Origin: CBDHDN01 sp965261585
Lineage (GTDB): Bacteria; Pseudomonadota; Alphaproteobacteria; UBA6615
Direction: 5' to 3'
Assembly: GCA_965261585.1 (NCBI GenBank)
Contig: CBDHDN010000048.1
Coordinates: forward strand, 1-56,657
DNA length: 56,657 nucleotides
The notes below the pieces were generated by a model, which saw only the letters and a list, made by a program, of their open reading frames with translations, ran no database searches and had not been told where the DNA came from. Position 1 is the first letter of the stretch; the number at the start of each line of letters is the position of its first letter. A program made the translations under genes and the position numbers. Shown piece by piece: positions 16,556 through 25,302 of this stretch.

Positions 16556-17347
16556 ATGCCATTGACCGCCGCGACGTTGGATGAGGTCGCCGCCGTCCGC
16601 CACGGTTTCTTCACCCGCGCGGGCGGGGTCAGCGGCGGCCTCTACGCTTCGTTGAACTGCGGCTATGGCTCAGCCGACGACCCCGACAACGTGCGCACCA
16701 ATCGGGCGCGGGCAGTCGGGGCGCTTGGCGCCGAAACGCCTGGTGCCGGGGCGCCGGCGCTGGTGACCGTCCATCAGGTCCACTCGGCGGACGTCGTGAC
16801 CGTCACCCAGCCTTGGTCGCCGGACGCCGCACCGCGGGCCGACGCGATGGTCACGACGACCCCGGGCGTCATCCTGGGCGTGTCGACGGCGGACTGCGCG
16901 CCGGTCCTGCTCGCGGACCCCGCCGCCGGCATCGTCGCCGCGGCGCACGCCGGTTGGCGCGGCGCCCTGACCGGCGTTATCGAGACCACGGTCGCCGCCA
17001 TGGTGGCCGCGGGCGCCGCGCCCGAACGCCTCGTCGCCGCCGTCGGGCCGTGCATCGCCCAGGTCTCCTACGAGGTCGGTCCGGAATTCCCGGCGCCGTT
17101 CCTGCAGCACGACCCCACGAACCGCGCGTTCTTCGCACCGGCCGCGCGCGCGGACCATTGGCTGTTCGACCTCGCCGGCTATGTCACCCAGCGGCTCACC
17201 CGGGCCGGCGTAGCGCAGCCCGCGGTTGTCGGGCGCGACACCTACGCAGACGACCGCGACTTCTTCAGCTATCGCCGGGCCACCCATCGCGGCAAACCGG
17301 ACTACGGCCGCAACCTGTCGGCCATCCGTCTGGTGGAACGGCGCTAG
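16556..17347 (+). CDS. pgeF: PgeF/YfiH-family purine nucleosidase and peptidoglycan editing factor
   Basis: 263 residues. FFTRAGGVSGGLYASLNCGYG near the N-terminus is shared by the family. The Cu/Zn-type active site residues are in VHQVHSADVV, GVSTADCAPVLLADP, AAAHAGWRGAL and VGPCIAQ. Family members (older name: multicopper polyphenol oxidase, laccase domain) act on purine nucleosides, and in E. coli YfiH keeps L-Ser out of muropeptides. Followed immediately by the lipoprotein gene. Confidence 0.9.
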   Translation: MPLTAATLDEVAAVRHGFFTRAGGVSGGLYASLNCGYGSADDPDNVRTNRARAVGALGAETPGAGAPALVTVHQVHSADVVTVTQPWSPDAAPRADAMVTTTPGVILGVSTADCAPVLLADPAAGIVAAAHAGWRGALTGVIETTVAAMVAAGAAPERLVAAVGPCIAQVSYEVGPEFPAPFLQHDPTNRAFFAPAARADHWLFDLAGYVTQRLTRAGVAQPAVVGRDTYADDRDFFSYRRATHRGKPDYGRNLSAIRLVERR

Positions 17348-18217
17348 ATGGGACGGGTCGTCGCGCTGGCCCTGGCCATGGCGCTCGCCGCCTGCCAGCC
17401 GTTGCCGCGGCCGTTCAGCCACGGCGGGCAGCCCGACCGCAATCTGCTGGCGATGCCGGACCGCGGCGGCATCATCGTCCTGCCGGTTTCGGAGGCGCCG
17501 CCGGCGACGGCCGACGGCCTGGCGGGCGCCATGGTCACGGCGCTGCACGCCGCGAACGTGCCGGCGAGCCGCGACGGCGGCAATCGCGACAGCGCGTTCC
17601 TGCAGGGCCGTGTCGAGGACGATGGCCGCGATGCCCGTGTCGTCTGGGACCTGTTTGCCGGCGACGGCGCGCTGATCGGCAGCCACGCCCAGGCGATCGA
17701 AGGCACCCCGCTGGCCGCCTGGCGGACCGCGGAGCCGCACCTGATGGCGGCGCTGGCGACGGCCAGCGCGGCCAACATCGCGGCGCTGCTCCAGAGCGCG
17801 GCGCCGGTCGCGGTGACAACGCCGCGGATCGTCGTCCTGCCGGTCGAGGGCGCACCGGGCGACGGCGACGCGCGTCTTGGCACCGCCGTTCGAACGGCAC
17901 TGGCGGCCGCCGAGATCGAGATCTCCGAGGTTGCCGACGCGCACACGCTGAGCCTCGCCGGCCGCGTCGTCATTGTCGGCGCCGGCGCCGGCAGCGACGA
18001 CGGCGACGATGCGGTCGAGATCTCGTGGACCGTGCGCGACCCCGCGGGCAAGCGGCTCGGCGTGATTCGCCAGGCCAACCGGGTTCCGGCCGGCAGCCTC
18101 GACGGCCATTGGGGGCAAGTGGCCGAGGCCGTCGCCGCCGGCACGGCGGAGGGCATTGCCGACCTGCTGACCCGCGTCGAGTGGCGCCCTCTTGACCCCG
18201 CCGAGCCGCCTGAATGA
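17348..18217 (+). CDS. Putative lipoprotein of unknown function
   Basis: 289 residues starting MGRVVALALAMALAACQPLP: a short signal sequence with lipobox LAAC, so lipid-modified at Cys16. The mature part has two similar halves, each starting with a strand-rich IIVLPVSEAPP or RIVVLPVEGAPGDGD segment and each containing a WxxxD/P-type strand (VVWDLFAGDG; ISWTVRDPAG). This suggests a duplicated fold. No family is recognised with confidence. The start codon abuts the pgeF stop. Confidence 0.75.
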   Translation: MGRVVALALAMALAACQPLPRPFSHGGQPDRNLLAMPDRGGIIVLPVSEAPPATADGLAGAMVTALHAANVPASRDGGNRDSAFLQGRVEDDGRDARVVWDLFAGDGALIGSHAQAIEGTPLAAWRTAEPHLMAALATASAANIAALLQSAAPVAVTTPRIVVLPVEGAPGDGDARLGTAVRTALAAAEIEISEVADAHTLSLAGRVVIVGAGAGSDDGDDAVEISWTVRDPAGKRLGVIRQANRVPAGSLDGHWGQVAEAVAAGTAEGIADLLTRVEWRPLDPAEPPE

Positions 18218-18372
18218 CGCCGGCCGGGCGCTCGGAGCCCGCGTCCGTTGAGTCGGTTTACAGACCCCGGGTGCCTTGATACAAGTCCCGCCAACCGCGG
18301 TCGCCGGGAAGCGTGATGTCACGCAGGCCGGGTGCCGTCGGCGCCGTTGACAGGGTCTGAGGAAACGGACCG

Positions 18373-19305
18373 ATGAAGCTAGTGGCGTGCAACAGCAACC
18401 CGCCACTCGCGGAGGAGATCTCCGCCTATCTCAGTGTCGCGCTGACCAAGGCGAGCGTGCGCCGCTTTGCCGACATGGAGATTTTCGTCGAGATCCTCGA
18501 GAACGTCCGCGGCGAGGACGTTTTCGTGCTGCAGTCAACGTCCTATCCGGCGAACGACAACCTGATGGAGCTGCTGGTCATGCTGGACGCGCTGCGGCGC
18601 GGCTCGGCCAAGCGCATCACGGCTGTCATGCCCTATTTCGGCTACGCCCGCCAGGACCGCAAGACCGGCCCGCGGACACCGATCTCGGCGAAGCTGGTGG
18701 CCAATCTGATTACCCGCGCCGGCGCCGACCGCGTCCTGACCCTCGACTTGCACGCGGCGCAGATCCAGGGCTTCTTCGACATCCCGGTGGACAACCTGTT
18801 CGCGGCGCCGACGTTCTCGAAGGATGTCGGCGAGCACCTCAACGGCGGCGAGCTGGTCGTCGTGTCGCCGGATGTCGGCGGCGTTGTACGCGCCCGCTCG
18901 GTCGCCAAGCGGCTTGACGCTGACTTGGCGATCATCGATAAGCGGCGCGAGCGGGCCGGCGTTTCCGAGGTCATGAACGTGATCGGCGAGATCGAGGGGC
19001 GCCGCTGCGTCATCGTCGATGACATTGTCGATTCTGCCGGCACCCTGTGCCAGGCGGCGGAGGCGCTCATGAACAAGGGCGCCGAGGAGGTCAGTGCCTA
19101 CGTCACCCATGGGGTATTGTCGGCCGGCGCTGTCGGTCGGGTGACCGCCTCGCCGCTGGCGAGCCTGGTCGTCACCGACAGCATCCAGGCGACCGAGGCG
19201 CTACGTGTCGCCAGCAACATTCGCCAGCTGACCGTGGCGCCGCTGCTGGGTGAGGCGATCCACCGGATCAGCCTGGAATCCTCTGTCTCGAGCCTGTTCG
19301 ACTGA
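18373..19305 (+). CDS. prs: Ribose-phosphate pyrophosphokinase
   Basis: 310 residues, class I PRPP synthase. MKLVACNSNPPLAEEIS, VMPYFGYARQDRK (ATP-binding region), LTLDLHAAQIQGFFDIPVDN (metal-binding signature), and the PRPP loop CVIVDDIVDSAGTLCQAAEA. Makes PRPP for nucleotide, His and Trp synthesis. Preceded by a 155-base gap and AGGAAA before the start; followed by rplY, pth and ychF in the usual alphaproteobacterial order. Confidence 0.97.
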   Translation: MKLVACNSNPPLAEEISAYLSVALTKASVRRFADMEIFVEILENVRGEDVFVLQSTSYPANDNLMELLVMLDALRRGSAKRITAVMPYFGYARQDRKTGPRTPISAKLVANLITRAGADRVLTLDLHAAQIQGFFDIPVDNLFAAPTFSKDVGEHLNGGELVVVSPDVGGVVRARSVAKRLDADLAIIDKRRERAGVSEVMNVIGEIEGRRCVIVDDIVDSAGTLCQAAEALMNKGAEEVSAYVTHGVLSAGAVGRVTASPLASLVVTDSIQATEALRVASNIRQLTVAPLLGEAIHRISLESSVSSLFD

Positions 19306-19407
19306 GGTCCGGGCCGACACGATTGCAAACCTGCGTCGGCACCCTTGGAGGCCGAGGCCGCAAGTCGGGCCTCCGCGGTCCGCAGATGAAAAGGGAGTTG
19401 GCTAGTC

Positions 19408-20079
19408 ATGGCGAACGTTACGGTGCTCGACGCGGCACAGCGAGACCGGGTCGGTAAGGGGGCTGCCCGGGCCGCACGCCGCGGCGGCCGCCTGCCGGCG
19501 GTCCTCTACGGCGACAAGAAGGATCCCATCGCGATTACCCTGGACCCACGCATCGTCGGTCTGGCCTACGCCAACCCTGGTTTCTTCGCACAGCTATTCG
19601 ACATCGCCGTCGACGGCGCCAATCACCGGGCTTTGTGCCGCGACGTCCAGGTCGACCCCGTATCGGACGTGCCGATCCACGCCGATTTCCTGCGTGTCAC
19701 CGCGGCCACGCAGATCAACGTCGACGTCCCGGTCCATTTCATCAATGAGGAGGAGTCGCCTGGCCTGAAGCGCGGCGGCGTCCTCAATGTCGTGCGCCAC
19801 ACGGTTGAGATCCTAAGCCGCGCCGATTCCATCCCGGCCGAACTGGTCGTCGATCTCATCGTCGCGGACATCGGCGATTCGATCCATATCTCCCAGGTCG
19901 AGATGCCCGAAGGCGCGACACCGGCGATCGCCGACCGCGACTTCACCATCGCGACGATCGCCGCCCCGTCGGTCCTGCCGGCCGACGAGGAAGAGGAAGG
20001 CGAGGAGATCGAGGGCGAGGAGGTCGAAGGCGTCGAGGGCGAGGTCGAAGCCGACGGCGAGCAGAAGGCCGAGGAGTAG
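19408..20079 (+). CDS. rplY: 50S ribosomal protein L25, Ctc/TL5 form
   Basis: 223 residues. N-terminal L25 domain binds 5S rRNA (RDRVGKGAARAARRGG, LPAVLYGDKKDP). The TL5 C-terminal beta domain follows (IHADFLRVTAATQINVDVPV), with a strongly acidic low-complexity tail of about 35 residues ending EQKAEE. Good AAGGGAG site before the start. A GGAGGCC...GGCCTCC stem at 19347-19374 sits in the 102-base leader and could be a weak attenuator. Confidence 0.95.
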   Translation: MANVTVLDAAQRDRVGKGAARAARRGGRLPAVLYGDKKDPIAITLDPRIVGLAYANPGFFAQLFDIAVDGANHRALCRDVQVDPVSDVPIHADFLRVTAATQINVDVPVHFINEEESPGLKRGGVLNVVRHTVEILSRADSIPAELVVDLIVADIGDSIHISQVEMPEGATPAIADRDFTIATIAAPSVLPADEEEEGEEIEGEEVEGVEGEVEADGEQKAEE

Positions 20080-20091
20080 ACCCGAGGGCTC

Positions 20092-20847
20092 ATGCTGCTG
20101 CTCGTTGGGCTGGGCAACCCCGGCCGCGACTACGTTCGCAACAGGCACAATATCGGCTACATGGCGGTGGACGAGATCGTCCACCGCCATGGCTTTTCGG
20201 CGTTCCGCAAGCGCTTCCAGGGACTGCTGGCCGAAGGCCGCATCGCCGGCGAGAAGGTGCTTGCCCTCAAACCGACGACGTATATGAACAAGTCCGGCCG
20301 CGCGATCGCCGAGGCCGCCCGGTTCTACAAGCTGGCGGCCGAACAGGTCGTCGTAATCCATGATGAGTTGGACCTGGCCGCCGGCCGGGTGCGGGTCAAG
20401 CGCGGCGGCGGTACGGCGGGCCACGGCGGCCTGAAGAGCATCGACGCCCATCTCGGCAGTCCGGACTATCGACGCGTGCGCCTCGGCGTCGGCCATCCCG
20501 GGACGCGCGGGCGGGTGACTAAGCATGTGCTGGGGGACTTCAGCCGTGCCGACCGGGAAGGCTGGGTGGCGGATGAGCTGTCGGCGATCGCCGAGACGAT
20601 TCCCGACCTCGTGCGCGGCGACGACGCCGGCTTCATGAACCGCCTGGCTCTGGCCATCGGACCGGCCGCCAAGCCGGACAAGGCGGCGGCCGGCACGACG
20701 CGCCGGCGATCGCCGCCGCCGGCACAAGCGAAGCCGGCGGAGGCGCCGGCGCAGACCGCCCCACCCGCCACTCCGGCGGCGCCCGCGAAGACCGCCCTGG
20801 GCGCGGCTTTCGGCGCGGCGCTGGCCAGGCTACTCAAACGCGGCTGA
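20092..20847 (+). CDS. pth: Peptidyl-tRNA hydrolase
   Basis: 251 residues. LLVGLGNPGRDYVRNRHNIG carries the conserved Asn and catalytic His. KPTTYMNKSG, VIHDELDLAAGRVRVKRGGG (catalytic Asp) and GHGGLKSI complete the site. It frees tRNA from dropped-off peptidyl-tRNA. The last 60 residues are an Ala/Pro/Lys-rich tail beyond the usual ~190-residue enzyme, common in related alphaproteobacteria. Starts 12 bases after rplY. Confidence 0.95.
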   Translation: MLLLVGLGNPGRDYVRNRHNIGYMAVDEIVHRHGFSAFRKRFQGLLAEGRIAGEKVLALKPTTYMNKSGRAIAEAARFYKLAAEQVVVIHDELDLAAGRVRVKRGGGTAGHGGLKSIDAHLGSPDYRRVRLGVGHPGTRGRVTKHVLGDFSRADREGWVADELSAIAETIPDLVRGDDAGFMNRLALAIGPAAKPDKAAAGTTRRRSPPPAQAKPAEAPAQTAPPATPAAPAKTALGAAFGAALARLLKRG

Positions 20848-20848
20848 G

Positions 20849-21946
20849 ATGGGGTTTTCCTGCGGCATCGTTGGTTTGCCCAACGTCGGCAAGTCGACGC
20901 TCTTCAACGCGCTCACGGCCACCGCCCAGGCGGAGACCGCCAACTATCCGTTCTCGACGATCGAGCCCAATGTCGGCCGCGTCGCGGTGTCGGACGAGCG
21001 CCTGGCCGAGCTGGCGCGCCTCGCCGGCTCGAAGCAGCTCGTACCGACCTTCCTCGACTTCGTCGACATCGCCGGCCTGGTGCGCGGCGCCAGCGCCGGC
21101 GAAGGCCTCGGCAATCAGTTCCTCGGCCATATCCGCGAGGTCGACGCGATCTGCCATGTCCTGCGCTGCTTCGAGGGCACCGACGTCACCCACGTCGAGG
21201 GCAGCGTCGATCCCGTGCGCGACGCCGAACTCATCGAGACGGAGCTTCTGCTGGCCGACCTCGAGGGCCTGGAGCGGCGCTACGAGGCCGCCGTCAAGCG
21301 GGCCCGTGGCGGCGACCGCGCCGCCCGCGATCAGCAGGCGCTGATCGAGCCGGTGCTGGCGGCGCTGCGCGACGGCCGGCCGGCCCGCGCCGTCGCCGTG
21401 CCGAAAGGCCGGGCGCGCGAGTTTCGCATGCTGCATCTGCTGACCGCGAAGCCCGTGTTCTATATCTGCAACGTCGACGAGGCGTCCGTGCTGGGCAACG
21501 CGTTCACCGCGCGCGTCGCCGACTATGCCGCCGCCCACGGGGCCGGTTGGGTCATTGTTTCGGCGGCGCTCGAAGCGGAGATCGCCGAGTTCGCCGACGC
21601 CGACGAGCGGGCGGCGTTCCTGCATGATCTCGGCCTGACGGAGACCGGCCTCGCCCGCGTCGTCCGAGCCGGCTATGCACTGCTCGGCCTGATCACGTTC
21701 CTCACGGCCGGGCCAAAGACGACCCAGGCCTGGACCGTGCCCCGCGGCACGACGGCGCGCGACGCGGCCGGTGTCATTCACACGGACTTCGCCCGCGGCT
21801 TCATCAGCGCCGAGACCATCGCCCATGCCGACTACGTCGCCTGCGGCGGCGAGCAGGCGGCCCGCGACGCCGGCAAGATGCGCCGCGAAGGCCGCGATTA
21901 CATCGTCCAGGACGGCGACGTCATCCTGTTCCGGTTCAACGTATGA
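20849..21946 (+). CDS. ychF: Redox-regulated Obg-like ATPase YchF
   Basis: 365 residues. G1 is GIVGLPNVGKSTLFNALT; the region FVDIAGLVRGASAGEGLGNQ is the G3/switch II of YchF; YICNVDE replaces the GTP-specifying NKxD, consistent with ATP preference. The C-terminal TGS domain includes FRFNV at the end. It starts one base after the pth stop. YchF binds the ribosome and modulates stress responses. Confidence 0.96.
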   Translation: MGFSCGIVGLPNVGKSTLFNALTATAQAETANYPFSTIEPNVGRVAVSDERLAELARLAGSKQLVPTFLDFVDIAGLVRGASAGEGLGNQFLGHIREVDAICHVLRCFEGTDVTHVEGSVDPVRDAELIETELLLADLEGLERRYEAAVKRARGGDRAARDQQALIEPVLAALRDGRPARAVAVPKGRAREFRMLHLLTAKPVFYICNVDEASVLGNAFTARVADYAAAHGAGWVIVSAALEAEIAEFADADERAAFLHDLGLTETGLARVVRAGYALLGLITFLTAGPKTTQAWTVPRGTTARDAAGVIHTDFARGFISAETIAHADYVACGGEQAARDAGKMRREGRDYIVQDGDVILFRFNV

Positions 21947-22413
21947 GCGGCCGCGCCGTCGTGTTCCGGAAGGCGACCGCGGCCGACCTCCCGGCCATCG
22001 TCGCCCTGCTCGCCGACGACGCGCTGGGCTCCGGTCGGGAGCGCCCGGCGGACCCATTGCCACCGGCCTATGGCGACGCGTTTGCCGCTATCGAGCGGCA
22101 GCCCGACAACGACGTCATCGTCGCCGAGGTGGCCGGCTCGGTCGTCGGCTGCCTCCAGCTGACGCTGATCTGCGGCCTGTCGCGCTTCGCCGCCCAGCGA
22201 GTGCAGATCGAAGGCGTCCGTGTCGCACGCAGCCATCGCGGCACCGGCGTCGGCGAGCAGCTCGTGCGCCACGCCATCGCGATCGCGCGGCAGGCGGACT
22301 GTCGCATCGTCCAGCTGACGACCGATCGGACGCGCGACGATGCCTTGCGTTTCTACGAAAGGCTCGGCTTCACGGCGAGCCACGTCGGCCTCAAGTTGGA
22401 ACTTGGAGATTGA
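21943..22413 (+). CDS. GNAT-family N-acetyltransferase
   Basis: 156 residues with the GNAT order: VFRKATAADLPAIVALLADD start, VAEVAGSVVGCLQLTLI (strand 4), VQIEGVRVARSHRGTGVGEQLV (acetyl-CoA pyrophosphate loop R-x-x-G-x-G), and LRFYERLGFTASHVGLKLEL at the end. Overlaps ychF by four bases. Substrate unknown. Confidence 0.92.
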   Translation: MSGRAVVFRKATAADLPAIVALLADDALGSGRERPADPLPPAYGDAFAAIERQPDNDVIVAEVAGSVVGCLQLTLICGLSRFAAQRVQIEGVRVARSHRGTGVGEQLVRHAIAIARQADCRIVQLTTDRTRDDALRFYERLGFTASHVGLKLELGD

Positions 22414-22577
22414 GCCCGCGCGACCGGGCAGACTTCCTGCACCGCTGGATCGGCGGGCGCCAGGATCGACACTGACTGCCAGGCGTCAGATCACCGGCCC
22501 TACTGGATCGACCTCGGTCAAACGGCTTTCAATATTGACCCCCGGCCGTCTCCGGCCCCCGCGGGGCAGGCCCGCGC
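22414..22577. other. Convergent gap between the GNAT gene and topA
   Basis: 164 bases with no gene. It contains CAATATTGACCCCCGG near 22530, which resembles the internal part of IS21-type ends, but nothing else supports an element here. Confidence 0.4.
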
Positions 22578-25235
22578 TCATCCGCCCGGCGCCTCCCGGC
22601 GTTCCAGCAGTGCCACGGCGGCGGCCAGGGTCACGTCCTCGGGGTCGAGGTCCTTCGGCAGCGAGGCGTAGCGCCGCCGGTGGGCGACGAAGGGGCCGTA
22701 ATGGCCGGTCTTGAGCCGCACCGGCGCGCCGTCCCCGGGATGCCGGCCGAGCGCGCGCAGCACCTTGTTCGGCCCGCGGGCGCGGCTTTGGCGGATCTCC
22801 TTGTCGGCGATCAGCGCGACCGCGCGGTTGATGCCGACGCCCAGCACGTCCTCGCCGTCGGGGATCGCGGCATAGGTCCCGGCATGGCGCACCCACGGCC
22901 CGTAGCGGCCGATGCCGGCGAGGATCGGCTCGCCGGTCTCCGGATGCAGCCCGACCCGGCGGGGGAGGGCCAGCAGCCTGAGCGCGAGCCCGAGATCGAT
23001 GTCGTCGGGCTCCAGCGACGGCGGCAGCGACATGCGCTCCGGTTTCGCCTTGCCCGCGCGTTCGCCCCCCCCCCGGCTCGCGGGCCGGGGCAGGCGGTCC
23101 CGGGGTTCGCCGCGCTGGACGTACCAGCCGGTCGGGCCGCGGCGCAGGGTCACGGCCATGCCGGTGCCGGGGTCGGCGCCGAGGTCGCGCGGGCCGTCAT
23201 AGCCGTCCCGTTCTGCCGCGGCGGCGCTCAGGCTCCGCCGGTAGCCGCAGTCCGGGTATGCCGCGCAGCCGACGAAGGGGCCGTAGCGGCTGAGCTTGAG
23301 TTCGAGGGTGTCGCCGCCGCAGGCCGGGCAGCGCCGGCGCTTCGGATCGGTGTCGTCCGGACCGAACAGGAAATTCTCCAGCCGCGCCTCGACGGCGGCG
23401 CGCACGGTCTTCCGGGTCAGGCCGCCGGCCTCGGCGAGCGCCGCGTCGAACGGGGCCCAGAACCCTTCCAGCATGGCCTGCCGGGCGAGCGCGCCGGCGG
23501 CGATGCGGTCGAGGTCGTCCTCCATGGCCGCGGTGAAGCCGGTGTCCATCCAGCGCCCGAAGCCGTGCTCCAGGAAGGCGGCCAGCACCCGGCCGCGCTC
23601 GGTCGGCGCCAGGCGCCGCTCGTGCAGCACCGCGTAGCCGCGCGCCTGCAGCACCGCCAGGATCGCCGCCCAGGTCGAGGGCCGGCCGATGCCGCGCTCC
23701 TCCAGCCGGCGCACCAGCCCGGCCTCGGTATGGCGCCCGGGCGGCGCGGCGGCATGGCGTTCGGCGCGGACCGCGCGCAGCGTCACCGCTTCGCCGGCCT
23801 CGAGCATCGGCAGGCCGCGGTCGGCCGCGCCCGCATCGCCCCCGTCCTCGCCCGCGTCCTCGCCCTCCGTTGCCCGGATCCCCGGATCGGGGTCCGGGGC
23901 AAGCCGCAGATGGCCGTCGAAGACCATGGCCGAGCATTCGGCGGCGAGGACGACGGCGCCATCCTCGCCGGCCAGTTCGATGCGCACCCGCTCGATCCGG
24001 GCCGCGGCCATCTGGCTGGCGAGCGCGCGGCGCCAGATCAGGCCGTAGAGCCCCGCCGCGTCCCGGTCGAGATGGCGGGCGACCGCTTCGGGCGTCCGCC
24101 CGAAGCCCGTGGGCGGGATCGCCTCATGGGCCTCCTGCGCGTTGCGCGCCCGGGTCCGGAAGGTCCGCGGCCGGGCCGGCACGCAGTCCGCGCCGAACCG
24201 CTCCGCGATCGCCGCGCGCGCCCGGGCGACGGCGGACCCCGCCATCGCGGTCGAATCGGTGCGCGGATAGGTGATCAGCCCGGTGGTCTCGGCGCCGAGG
24301 CCGACGCCCTCGTAGAGCCGCTGGGCGATCGCCATGGTCTCGCCGACCCCGAGGCCGAGCCGGCGGAATGCCGCCAGCTGCAGGGTCGCGGTCGCGAACG
24401 GCGGGTTGGGCGGCCGGTGCGGGGTGTCGCGCTCGACGGCGACCGCCCGGAACCGCGCCGCCCGGATGCGCCCCGCCACCTCCCGCGCGCTCCGCTCGGA
24501 CGCGAGGCCCGACTCCCCGACATCGGTTCCGTCGAGCCGAACCAGCGTTGCGGCAAAGGAAACACCGTCCTTCCCCTCCGCCTCGGCCTCCACGGTCCAG
24601 TACTGCCGCGGCACGAACGCCTCGATCCCGGCCTCGCGCTCGCAGATCAGGCGCAGCGCCACCGACTGCACCCGGCCGGCCGAGCGGCAGCCCGGCAGCT
24701 TGCGCCACAGCACCGGCGACAGGCCGTAGCCGACCAGGTAGTCGAGGGCGCGCCGCGCTTGCCAGGCCTGGACCAGGTCCACGTCGATGGCGCGGGGGTT
24801 GTCGAGCGCCGCCCGGACCGCCTCTTCGGTCACCTCGTGGAAGGTTGCGCGCTCGACCCTCCTGCCGCCGATTGCGTCCCGTTGCTCCAGCCAGTCCAGA
24901 ACCTGCAAGGCGATCGCCTCGCCCTCCCGGTCCGGGTCGGTGGCGAGCACCAGCCCGTCGGCGCTCGCCAGCGCCCGGGCGATCGCGCCGAGCGTCCGGG
25001 CCGCCCGCCGCCCGGTCTCGTAGCGCATGGCGAAGCCGTCCTCCGGCTTCACCGAGCCCGTCTTCGACGGCAGGTCCGAGACATGGCCCCGGGTCGCCAT
25101 CACCCGGCATGACGGGCCGAGCCAGGCCCCGATCGTCTTCGCCTTGGCCGGCGATTCCACGACCACAACAAGCCGGTCCCGGCGGCCGGTCACGCCGCCG
25201 GCTTCCCGCGCTCGCCGCTGTCCCTGTCCGGCCAT
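22578..25235 (-). CDS. topA: DNA topoisomerase I (type IA)
   Basis: 885 residues. The TOPRIM domain opens with VVVVESPAKAKTIGAWLG and has ATDPDREGEAIAL (acidic metal site). CRSAGRVQSVALRLICERE follows. The catalytic Tyr is residue 323, in GLITYPRTDSTA. A C4 zinc ribbon (CPACGG, then CAAYPDCGY) lies near residue 635. Two C-terminal basic repeats each carry a GRYGPWV/GHYGPFV turn. It relaxes negative supercoils. A run of ten C at 23065-23074 (poly-Gly/Arg region) lies inside the coding sequence but the frame is open. An antisense open frame of 810 codons is only its shadow. Confidence 0.95.
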   Translation of the reverse strand: MAGQGQRRAREAGGVTGRRDRLVVVVESPAKAKTIGAWLGPSCRVMATRGHVSDLPSKTGSVKPEDGFAMRYETGRRAARTLGAIARALASADGLVLATDPDREGEAIALQVLDWLEQRDAIGGRRVERATFHEVTEEAVRAALDNPRAIDVDLVQAWQARRALDYLVGYGLSPVLWRKLPGCRSAGRVQSVALRLICEREAGIEAFVPRQYWTVEAEAEGKDGVSFAATLVRLDGTDVGESGLASERSAREVAGRIRAARFRAVAVERDTPHRPPNPPFATATLQLAAFRRLGLGVGETMAIAQRLYEGVGLGAETTGLITYPRTDSTAMAGSAVARARAAIAERFGADCVPARPRTFRTRARNAQEAHEAIPPTGFGRTPEAVARHLDRDAAGLYGLIWRRALASQMAAARIERVRIELAGEDGAVVLAAECSAMVFDGHLRLAPDPDPGIRATEGEDAGEDGGDAGAADRGLPMLEAGEAVTLRAVRAERHAAAPPGRHTEAGLVRRLEERGIGRPSTWAAILAVLQARGYAVLHERRLAPTERGRVLAAFLEHGFGRWMDTGFTAAMEDDLDRIAAGALARQAMLEGFWAPFDAALAEAGGLTRKTVRAAVEARLENFLFGPDDTDPKRRRCPACGGDTLELKLSRYGPFVGCAAYPDCGYRRSLSAAAAERDGYDGPRDLGADPGTGMAVTLRRGPTGWYVQRGEPRDRLPRPASRGGGERAGKAKPERMSLPPSLEPDDIDLGLALRLLALPRRVGLHPETGEPILAGIGRYGPWVRHAGTYAAIPDGEDVLGVGINRAVALIADKEIRQSRARGPNKVLRALGRHPGDGAPVRLKTGHYGPFVAHRRRYASLPKDLDPEDVTLAAAVALLERREAPGG

Positions 25236-25302
25236 GGCCCCGCCTTCCGCGCGGCCGACCCTCCTGTAGCGCTTGCGGCGCCGCGCATGGGGCCGAGGCC
25301 AT

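Noticed and set aside
18218..18372. Possible tRNA in the gap before prs
   Set aside because: No T-loop motif or cloverleaf could be found; only GC-rich leader sequence.
16670..18406. Minus-strand open frame of 578 codons
   Set aside because: Runs antisense through pgeF and the lipoprotein gene without recognisable domains.
22491..22577. IS21 terminus near CAATATTGACCCCC
   Set aside because: No partner end, no transposase and no flanking duplication.
22680..25112. Plus-strand open frame of 810 codons
   Set aside because: Shadow of topA caused by high G+C; topA on the minus strand is complete.
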